From positions 11,105,501 to 11,169,500 of the forward strand of contig NC_085127.1 in assembly GCF_030269925.1 (NCBI RefSeq): 64,000 bases of DNA, read 5' to 3'. The DNA comes from Bombyx mori. Taxonomy: Eukaryota > Arthropoda > Insecta > Lepidoptera > Bombycidae. This document shows, in pieces, positions 32,270 through 43,000 of this stretch. The notes beneath the pieces are model-generated. The model was not told where the DNA came from, searched no databases, and worked only from the letters and a program-made list of their open reading frames with translations. Numbering within the stretch: the stretch's first letter is position 1; each line of letters starts with the position of its first letter. The position numbers and the translations under genes are program-made.

Positions 32270-32400
32270 ATTCAATAAAACTTTATTTTAGCATTACTGC
32301 TTCATGGTAAAAATAGGCTGGATGGTGTGCCTACTCGTGCGGACTCACAAGAGGTCCTACCACCAGTCGGAAAATAAAACAAACTTGTTTCCAAAAAGAC
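32270..32400 (-). mobile_element. BMC1-like fragment
   Basis: GCATTACTGCTTCATGGTAA to CAAGAGGTCCTACCACCAGT, on the minus strand, directly beside the transposon end. Confidence 0.65.
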
Positions 32401-33001
32401 TCAATGCCCTTTGTAAATGATCTCATTTTAATTTAGAACTTAAACCATTATATCTCATGCAACACATGCGGTGTTGTCTTATCGCTTAATTGCATTTCAA
32501 TTATCTGAAACCAAATTCCGCCATTTGTTACATAAGATTTAGCTTTACAGTCTACATTACCTTTGTTTGTTATAATATGGTTGACTCAAACTGTTATTGT
32601 CCAAATTAGTAAAGAGAAGCTGATCTTTATTGTGTTATGTTGTAGATATTCTCACACTACAGGAGTTTTGACGGGAGCTCGAGGAGCGAATTTAAAGTTT
32701 CTTCGGGTTTAAATGTATAAAAACAGTGGTTTAAGGACAAAGTCTTGATAAATAACCACAATTTTAGCGAGACTTTTTTTTCATGGTATATTGTTTCATT
32801 TCATTTAAGTTCATCCTAATTGATCTCAAATTAATGAACTTTATCTTATTTTGGTTCATACCCGTATTTTAAAATATATCATAATAAACAACTTGGCTTA
32901 AAGGTCTCGTTATCAGGCCATAAAGTACAAAAAATAATAACTCACACTTCAGCTGATTTGGCCTTGTGGTAAACACTGTTAAAATTTGCAGTCAAAAGAG
33001 A

Positions 33002-36000
33002 ATGCAGAGTAATTCGAAAGTTCTACACTTTTATAATAGTTTTAAACGGTACACTTCACTGTGCATGTCGGTTGATTATACAATTTCAAGAAATCTAAGA
33101 GATGGAGGTATAGGAACGAGGTATGCGCTATTACTCGTCAACAGACTTTATTAAATTCCCATCACAACGTTTTCGATTTCTTATCAATAAGATTCTCCTG
33201 ATTCTCTTCTTCTCTTGAATTCTTCGTGAATTTATAAGGGAACAATAACTCCTTTTATTTATTTATTAAAAAAATAACCAGTATTGTTTTAAATATTTTC
33301 AGGCCTATCTCAAGCAACGGGTTATGGTGTTGTGCTTTACTGCCCGCATTATTAATCTCATACAATTTTTTGTACAAAGTGTCGCCACTTTATACACTAG
33401 TAGCTTACGTAGCTGTTGGTTTATTCTGCTACAGCATACTGTTTGTGGTATTCATTTCTGTATCATGTCTGGTACTCAGAGAGCCTATCTATGGAGGATG
33501 TATAGCATCTAGTCTTGTATCTGCTCTGATGAATTTTATATTTAATACACAAGGTACTATTTTCATTACTACTGCACGCTATAAATAAAATTTACACTTG
33601 TGTAATTTGTTCCAAGTATACTTAAATAACAATAGAATTATAAAAAAGAATCTACCTAAAAGTAGTAATTATTCTATATTTCATTTATAGTGTAATTTTC
33701 AATAGTTTCAATCTTTAAACAATCAATTAAATACTTTTACATTTTATTGTTATTACTGTTTCAGGTTTAACAACATCATTGTCTTTCTCCCTCACAGCAG
33801 TGTACTTATATAGTACAATGCTAAGATGGTCTCTCACCAAATTCCCAAAGACATACACTATAGGAGAAGCCATGATTGTAACACAGGGTTTGACTTTATT
33901 CACCATTGCAGTTATTGGAAGGACCATGAATATATTACATGATCCTAACGAAGACATGAATTTAATAAGCAGCATTGTGCTTGTAAGCTATTTTTATTTG
34001 AAATAAAAACTAATCAATACATACATATAACAGTAGCCCCTATGTGCGAACAGTAAATGGTGTGTCTGAACCTTGTAGGAAACTAATAAAAATAGAAAGA
34101 GTATAACTAAAGAGAAGTAATAGAATATAAATCAGCAAATTTAAAAAGTCAATCTGCCCATATAAATCTATCTGTTTTTTCACACATCATTTTTAGCTAC
34201 TGAATGGATTTTTATGTATTTTTCACAGGTAAACAGAGAATACAGGATTTATTTCATTATAAACAGATATTGGAAAAAATTACAGTCATTTATAAATGTT
34301 TGGAATCTATAATACCTTTATATGATTTTTTTTTGAATGAAGATAATTCTGGCTGATAAGTTTTCATGCTCAGTACAGTAGGCTGATTTTGGTGAAATTG
34401 AATCAATCCTAGATAGCAATATAGGCTTCCTACTTAAAACATAGTTCACTTAGCTGCAGATGAAAAGCTAGTGTATTAATAAAATCCACATGCACAAAAC
34501 AAACAGTATGTCATGTGATACTAAACTTAGGTCATTATTTTCAGACAGCATTATCAACGGTTGGATTACTTATTACAGGTTTATGTGTGATATCGGAAAA
34601 ACAAAGAAACATACAAACATTTAGTTATATGTTTGCAGTGGCTGCTTTGTTTGCTTTAGTCACCTTACATGTACTACTAGGATTAAATTGTGTATTCCGG
34701 ATACTGAACTATATTTTTCTGAACCGAAACAGAGTAAGTGAAACAACTTTTACTGTGAATCACTAAGATTAAACATTCATTTTTTAGAACTCAAAAGAAT
34801 GAATTTTATTTTAATTTAAACCACTGTATACCTATAAATACTTGTTTTCTTGCAGGTTCAACTATTTGCGTTCTGGTTATTTCTACTTATGATATCTGTA
34901 TTTTTGGTACTTACGCGAACCAAAAGTGCTGTAAAGGTGAATACTGTGACCAGAAAATCATTTCATTTATTGGCCTCGCTTGTTTTTATGTCAGGTATTA
35001 TTTATGATGTTTATCTGACGAGCCTGGCTGCTGGAATTGGATTTGGATTGTTGATTTTAGTCGAGGTAAGAGAATAAATTCGTTTCGTTACTAATAATTA
35101 ATTTTATTCATGTTAGAAAACAGGATAGGTGTGTTCGAGGTGTATGCAGGTTTTCAAATTATTATTTTTTTTGACAGGCATTACGTAAGTTAAACATCAC
35201 ACCAATATCAGAAGCCCTGCAATCAGCTTTTGATGTCTACAGTGATGAGAAGGTATATAATATTTTAACTTTTTCATGATGTGACTGCATATTGTCAATA
35301 AACTAACAAATTGTTTTTTGTTCAGGACATAGGAAGTTTCGCGATGACACCGATCTACTTGTATGTAGGCTTAGCATGTCCATTGATACTGGTGCCTAGT
35401 TATGAAGGAACAACTCTTGAGCTGCTCAGCGGAGTCCTCGCAACTGGGGTAGGAGATACAGCTGCCAGTTGGTTCGGTTCCAAATACGGCACGAAGAAGT
35501 GGACTAGTGAGTTATCTTAGTGATTCTTTATTTTCATTCCTCTCAGTGCGTCCATCTTCGCTCTGTCTTTATCCTAAAACTTAGGTCTTTCATACCAGAT
35601 AGTTTACTCAAATAACATAAAATGACTTACTTCCTCTATATCGTTCCCTCACTACTGAGGATCGCGACCACATGCGACATACTTCCAATGTGCCCGATCA
35701 TGGCATGGACTGCCACCGGTACAGACTACCACCGAGTGCTTCTCTTGCTAGATCTGACCATCTGGCTGGTGTTCTGCCCACAGCGCGCTTGCCCTCTATG
35801 CGACCCGTAATTATGAGCTTCTCTAATTCATGTCTGGGAGACCGCATGTGTCCGAAGAAGCTCATAACACGTTCTCGGCAGATGGAAGAGAGCCTTTTTC
35901 GGATGTCTAGCTGCATAAAATGACTACAATATAATTCTCATTTTCAGATAGTGAAAAAACAGTGGAGGGAACAATTGCTAATGTCTTGTCACAAGTTGCA

Positions 36001-36637
36001 ACGGTTTATGTTTTGCATTTATTTGGTGAGGGTAAAATATTTCCTAGATTATTACTAATATTAATCCGCACAAATAATAATTTAAAAATAGTGTCTCGAT
36101 GCATTCGATTTAAAAAAAAAAACATTCCTAAAACTGTATCTATTGTGTAAATTGCGCAATTTTTTTATTATTATTCCGATTATTATTTATAACAAGGGTC
36201 AGGGCTGTCCAAACTACATGCCTTTGCGGCCTAAATTTACTACAAAAGCTGGAGGACTGCAGGCAAAAATATTTTCAAAAAAATTATAGTAAAAGATAGC
36301 TTCACTTTTAAATTATGCCATAGGAGTGTAATTTTATTCACTTTGTGATACATATCTATGGGCTATTGTAAATTACAGACACTTATGCCATTTAGTTCTC
36401 TACCCTTCATAGAATTGATTATGTACATTTCACCCTTTTTATTACAGTTTTGTCGAGTTATTTTTATTAAAACTAATTATTATTTTAGGTCTTCTAAGAA
36501 ACAACACTGTGTTAATTAGAACGATGTTAGCTGCATCAATATCCAGTGTGGTCGAAGCGAAAACGGATCAGGTCGACAACCTAATACTTCCTCTAGTCAC
36601 ATTGTTAGTGTTTCAAATAAATTGGATGTTCGGCTAG
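33002..36637 (+). CDS. Dolk: dolichol kinase, 9 exons
   Basis: CTP-dependent phosphorylation of dolichol in the ER membrane, the last step to dolichyl phosphate for N-glycosylation and related pathways. Exons: 33002-33120, 33303-33553, 33765-33982, 34545-34733, 34856-35065, 35178-35252, 35326-35506, 35948-36025, 36489-36637. Phases agree and give 489 residues. There are many hydrophobic segments. The C-terminal domain has RKSFHLLA and the nucleotide-binding GVGDTAASWFGSKYGTKKW followed by EKTVEGT, then ends with the LIRTMLAASISSVVEAKTDQVDN region typical of the family. I chose the first ATG in the exon 1 frame. An AATAAA at 36752 is a likely poly(A) signal. Its 3' end faces SIRT6, about 390 bp away. 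Confidence 0.92.
35620..35930 (-). pseudogene. RTE-type LINE C-terminal fragment in Dolk intron 7
   Basis: The minus-strand frame reads QLDIRKRL, VMSFFGHMRSPRHELEKLII, GKRAVGRTPARWSDL, a common C-terminal signature of RTE-type reverse transcriptases. It is a short 5'-truncated copy. Confidence 0.75.
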
Positions 36638-37023
36638 CAACGTAATAATACTATTTAAAATTTGTACTTTTGTATTTTTATACAATGATTTTTAATATTT
36701 TTGGAATAATATTTTTGACATTCCATGTAGATTATTTACCAAAGAGTTGTAAATAAAAGCAATTATGTTTATGAAATACGTTTATAATGAATGTTTTTTA
36801 TATTTTTCCTCTATTCGATAATAAAACATTCATAGAATTATGATGAAACTTGTCACAATTATTTTTGGCGTTCCAGCTATTTCTCATAGTGAAGCACCAT
36901 CAATATACAAAATGTGGCATTGGTGTGTTAAAAGAAGTTTTTCTTGCATTCAGCCAATCACAATAAAATGGAACCAAATTTCACCAGTTAATCACCACCA
37001 GTTTCACAGTTATTATAATTTTA

Positions 37024-40000
37024 TCAAGACACAATAGAACCCTTTTGATCAATTATAAATTCTTGATCCGAAGGTTTCAATGGCCAGTCTTTAGTTTCAT
37101 TCTCTTCCTTAACTTCTAATTTGATCATTTTTGATTTTTCAATATCATTGGCATTACTGGTAAATCTTTTTGTTTTTATTAATATTCGTTTCTTTTTAAC
37201 TCCTTTGCATTTTGATTTGAATGTCTTTTCTAAAGCTAAGACATCTTTTCTGTCTATTGACCAGTCAATAATAGCTGTTTCTGCAAATTTCATGGGGTTC
37301 TCAGATTCATTATAACTGGGGATTTCAATTCCTAAGATGTCCATTACTTTCTCAAGTACATCATCTACATAATAATTTATTAGGAGATCAGCTTTATTGT
37401 CCTGAAAAAGAAAAGCGAATTTATCTTTTCTTTTTATTCTTTTTATGAGCTGATGACATCATAGCTTGCCTGATATGAAGTCATTGTCAGACCCCATAGA
37501 TCACAAAGTAAATGCTCACTGCTCATCCTACACTCAGAAAAAATTACTTACATGTTTTGTTGGTTGTAGGTTGCAAATAACTAACTTTCCACCATATTTA
37601 ATAGTCTCTAGTGGTAAATTACCACTTGGTACTATTTGAAGTGTTGTACCTAGACATATGCTCAAGTCTGCAATACTGAAACAAAAGATAAACATTACAA
37701 TTGCATAAAACAAAACAATTTATTATTCTAAAAAAAACACATCTAATTAAGCAATTATAATAAATAATAATAATTCAGCATCAGCTTATTAAAAATGGAA
37801 GCTTTAAATTTTAAACAATGTTGTTTTTGTTTTCTGTTTTATTTTTATTCATTTGAATGTTTTTTTTTTACTTGTCACACGAATTAAGAATTTCAGTTTT
37901 ATTTTATTAACATATATCAATTCATACAGTTGAATAAATCTTCTAATGTGTTTAAAGGAGGCACAGTTCCCAAGATACTGGCTATGATACCTCGTTAGAC
38001 AGCCAGACTCACTCTCTGTGCAAAGTACCAGCCAGCCTTAGCATCACATGTAGCTTCCTTCAAGCATTTGGAGATTTTGAATGTCTTAAGTAGATAAGTT
38101 CTTTATTAGTTTTTTTTTGTGTTTTATTGTTTAGATGGGTGGGTGAGCTCACAGCCTGCCTGGTGTTAAGTGGTTAGTGGAGACAATACACATCTACAAC
38201 GTAAATGCGCCACCCACCTTGAGATATAAGTTCTAAGCTTTCAATATACACTCGGGTGCAATGAAATCGCACATCTGTACATTTTTTGAAAAACATTATT
38301 TACTTCTTTTAATTTAAAAAAATACATATATTTTTTAACATAGGGTTAAAGGTTAGTTCAATACCTATTCAATGATACCATTTAAGTGGAGATAAGGTTA
38401 CTTTCTTGAGGAAAATAAAATACAACAACAATTTAATCTTTATTACAAATTGATTACTCAACTAAACCGTTTAAAATTTGGGGATTAATAAAAAAAAAAA
38501 ACACAAAAAATACTGAAAAATCATTTATTAGTAACAAGTATTGCCCCCTCTTGCCCGAATTACAGCTTCACACCGATTCCCCATCGACTCTATCAAGTTT
38601 CTGATAAAGTCTTGTGGCATGGCGTCCCATTCCTCTTTGAGCGCATTTTGTAGCTCCTGGAGCACTATTTTGACCTCTAATTTTTCTTTTTAATTCGTCC
38701 CACAAGTGTTCAATCGGATTAAGGTCCGGGCTCCGAGCTGGCCACTCCATCACGGGTACATTTACTTCTTGTAAGTATTGTCTCACTGTCGCAGTGGTAT
38801 GAGGTCTTGCATTGTCATGCATAAAAAGGAAGTTACTTCCAATTAAACGGCCAAATGGTACGACATGTTCTTGTAGAACTTCCTCTATGTATCGTTGAGA
38901 TGTTAGACCTCTTGTTTGTCGCCTAATATTGGCCCCAACGATGAAGACAAGCTCTGTTTTTCGTTCGAGTGAGATACCTCCCCAGAACATACACGAACCA
39001 CCGCCGTATGCTACACGTTCTGTGATGCAACATTGGGAAAATCGCTCTGAGCGCCTTCTGTAGACCCTTCCACGTCCATCATTATTATGAAGACACATTC
39101 TGGACTCGTCTGAGAACAGGACTGCTTTCCACTGGTCGGCTGTCCAGTTGACGTGTTCTTGTGCAAATCGAAAACGAGCCCGGCGGTGAGCTGGCGTCAA
39201 TTTAGGACCATTTGCTGGCCCATGCGCAGTCAAACCACCTTCGGCAAGTCTCCTTCTGACTGTCCACCTGCTGACTACCACTTCACGCACCTGTTGAAGC
39301 TGCTGTGCAAGTTCAACAGCAGTCAAACGACGATTTCGCAACGCTGTCGTTACAAGAAATCTGTTGTCGCGCTGTGTTGTAGCTCTTGCTCGACCAGATC
39401 CTCGTCGCCTTTCAAAGCCACCAGTCTCCCGATAGCGCTGGTACACACGACGAACTGAATATCGGCTGATATTCAGTTGTCGAGCTACAGCACTCTGGTT
39501 CTGACCCGCTTCAATTACGGCCTGGCCACGGGGATCGGCGGTGCGAACAGCGAAGCGGTGGGCGAGGCGACCATTCGCGCAGCACCGTTTGCAGGCCACG
39601 GGTACTCACGTTCGCCGCCGCGACTAGTAAGGAAGTCCGACAGCGAAATGTCTATATCGAAATTATCTCGATATTGCTTACAAATTAATAGTTTTTTGGT
39701 TCAGGACCTATTATTTGGAAAAGATTGTGAAGTACATGATTTGAATAAGAATCGGAGTATACCTATAGATGGAGAATTCCACAAGAAGTACGAGAAATAC
39801 TTTGGGTGGCTAGACTTCCAAATAGCTGGTCTAGCTAGTATTTCAGCTATTTTATTTTTTTATTGCTTAGATGGGTGGACGAGCTCACAGCCCACCTTGT
39901 GTTAAGTGGTTACTGGAGCCCATAGACATCCACAACGTAAATGCGCCACCCACCTTGAGATATAAGTTCTAAGGTCTCAAGTATAGTTATAATGGCTGCC

Positions 40001-43000
40001 TCACCCTTCAAACCGAAACGCATTACTACTTCACGGCAGAAATAGGCAGGGTGGTAGTACCCACCCGTGTAGACTCACAAGAGGTCCTACCACCAGTAAT
40101 TACGCAAATTATTATTTTGAAGATTTCATTTTTATCACACGATGTTATTCCTTCACCGTGGAAATCAATCGTGAACGTTGAGTGTTGTTGAGTACGTATT
40201 TCATTACAAAAATTGGTACCCGCCTGATATTCGAACACCGGTGCATCGCTCAACACGATTGCACCGGACGTCCGTTAGGCCACGACGACTTTAAAAATAT
40301 AAAATAAAAAATAAATCTAATATATAAAATTCTCGTGTCACAGTTTTCGTTGCCATACTCCTCCGAAACGGCTTGACCGATTTTGATGAAATTTTTTGTG
40401 CTTATCCAGTATCTATGAGAATCGACCAACATCTATTTTTCATCCCCCTAAATATTAGGGGTAGTCCACCCCTAAATTTTATTTTTTATTTTTTAGACAA
40501 AATTTTTAATTTCTATTTTTTTATGATACAGCGTATAAAAATACATACAACCCTAAATTTTCACCCCTCTACGATCAACCCTTATTTTTTATTTGCTAAT
40601 TAAAAACTTTAAAATTTTTTGCGAGAATTTTGTTTTTATTTTGTCATGACGTAGAATAAAAAAAATCATATTACTCTGAAATTTTCACCCCTCTACGATC
40701 AACCCCTATTTTTGGAGTTTACTCCTTTAGAATCGATTTACATATATAGGCCCGGGGTATGAAAATTATGGGGACCAAAATCGTACTAGCATGTCACACG
40801 AAATGCGTTATGCGCCTGATTGGCTCCTGATTGCGTGATGCGTGCGCGCGCCAATCAAAATCGTACTAGCATGTCACACGAAATGCGTTATGCGCCTGAT
40901 TGGCTCCTGATTGCGTGATGCGTGCGCGCGCCAATCAGGAGCCAACGCGCGGCCGCGTTATTGCAGGTGACGCCGGGCTGCTGCGCCGGCAGTCCGCCAC
41001 AAAGCCTCGTACTGATCGCGCGTTTCTCTCATTATTGTATTTTCATATATTTGTTAGTCGTTTGTTTTGTGTCTCGTTAATTTGTTAATAATCTGTAGTG
41101 TATCGTGTTGTCGTAATATAGAACTATTTCTCGTATTGTTTCGTTTAATTTTTTATATCCAGTAAACTCCAGTCGTGCGTCGGAGCGGACACACACACAT
41201 TTTTTTTATTTGTTAATTATAAACTTTAATTTTTTTGGGAAGATTTTCATTTTTATTTTTATTTTGTCATGAATTAAAATAAAAAATCTGATGTTACTCT
41301 AAATTTTTCATCCCTCTATGATCAACCCCTATTTTTTATTTGTTAATTATAAACTTTAATTTTTTCGCAAGTTTTTTATTTTATTTTGTCATGACTTAAA
41401 ATAAAAAAATCATATTACTCTCAATTTTCACTCTTATACAATCAACCCCTATTTTTCCATCCGATTATATATTTTTTTCTATGCACAGATCCGCAATAAG
41501 GTTGCAAGATGGTAATCAAATATTATAATTGTAGTACGATAAATTCTTATTCAGAATTTATAATTTCAAGTTCCTTTAATTATGATTTTTTTTAAATTGA
41601 ACTTGATCTTCCGGCCTCGCCGGTCGACTATTGATCAACTATCAATCGATCAGCTTTCCCCGCCAGGTGTCACCACTCATCCAGCAAACATCACGTAGTA
41701 GGGATGAGGACGAAGCCGATCTCCTGTCTTACTTACTATACATCATAGATTATATACTTAATATATTTGAGAGCTATACAATACTATACATTTTTCAGCC
41801 ATATTTTTTTTTGGTTTCATTTGTGTATCAATAGTATGTTCAGTAGGTCTGAGAATCGGCTACTATCTATTTTTCATACCCCTAAGTGAAAAGGGTTGTC
41901 CACCCAAACATTTATTTTTTATTTAAATTTTTTGGATATTTTTTATTTATTTATAATGAAGTATTATGTGGTTAAATGAGGTTTTTTTTCTACAGTAGAA
42001 TTTCCCTAGATATCTTATTTAAGGCAACACAACGTTTGCCGGGTCAGCTAGTAAAAAATATAAAAATTTCGGCGTTAATTTTTCGCGGCGAAAACAACTA
42101 AACTCATTTAATCACTGCACTATTCGCCGCGACTACCGCTCGACTCCGTGGCTCGCGCCGTCCGTATTCATGCATTTGTTTTGCTCGCCCGCCGCATCGC
42201 GCGATTCGCTCGGTACATTTCGCCGGTCGCTTCGCCGGTCGCCGGTGCGCGTGGCTTGTTAGGTACATTTCTATGCGCTTGTTTTAGTCGCTAGACGCTT
42301 CGCCGTTCGCACCGCGCGAATATTCGCATCGGCGAATGTCCCGTGGCCAGGCTGTTAGAGCGACGACTTGAGCGGCTTTTTCCGGAGTAGTATCCATGTT
42401 TTTCAGACAAATGCAATTGGAGTTACTAGAGGTCTTATCAGGTTAAGCGTTGGCTTGCAACTGATGACGTTTTACAGAAAACATGCCTTTTTATACCTGC
42501 AGTTGGTCTTGCAAACTGCAGTGAGTTGAGGGAGCAATTTTTGGAGTTTGCTGTTGTCGTTTTGTTTCAGCAGGCAAGTAAACTTATCATGTCTTATGTG
42601 GTATCATTGAATAGGTATTGAACTATCCTTTAACCTTATGTAAAAAAATATATGTATTTTTTTAAATAAAAAGAAGTAAATAATATTTTTCACAAAATGT
42701 ACAGATGTGCGATTTCATTGCACCCGAGTGTAGTTAACGGCTGCCCCGCCCTTCAAACCGAAACGCATTAATGCTTCACAGCAGAAATAGGCAGGGTGGT
42801 GGTACCTACCCGTATGGACTCACAAGAGGTCCTACCACCAGTAGTTTATGAAAGGGTAATAAAAGCATGCCATTAAATAAGTGATTAATTGGGAAAATAG
42901 CACATATAAAAAACTGGCCCCAATCTAGAATTCCTTGTACTAAAGAGACATGATATGATACTAAGTAAATAGCAGTGTTAAATGGAGTTGTGGAGTAGTA

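Larger units (their letters stand above)
39518..42354. mobile_element. Harbinger-like TIR element inside Tc1 transposase
   Basis: Begins CGGCCTGGCCACGGGG and ends, inverted, CAGCCTGGCCACGGGA. The further internal segment GGTGCGAAC(A/G)GCGAAGCG is also inverted between the ends. The target TTA (TAA on the transposase strand) is duplicated at 39515-39517 and 42355-42357, and removing the insert joins the transposase frame correctly. A 3 bp TWA duplication is typical of PIF/Harbinger. No transposase is visible, and the interior was itself hit by a SINE and a Helitron. Confidence 0.8.
38249..42730 (-). mobile_element. Tc1 transposon carrying nested insertions
   Basis: Inverted terminal repeats of about 130 bp begin CACTCGGGTGCAATGAAATC at 38249 and its inverse at 42730, differing at about ten positions. 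They are flanked by TA on both sides, the Tc1/mariner target. It contains a DD34E transposase that is broken by a second transposon at 39518-42354. Without inserts the element would be about 1.65 kb. Confidence 0.92.
38110..42845 (-). mobile_element. BMC1-like copy split by Tc1 composite
   Basis: The two parts, 38110-38248 and 42731-42845, read through the usual GAGATATAAGTTCTAAG and TAGTTAACGGCTGCCCCGCC. They join at a TA, the Tc1 target. Orientation is antisense to plus. Confidence 0.85.
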
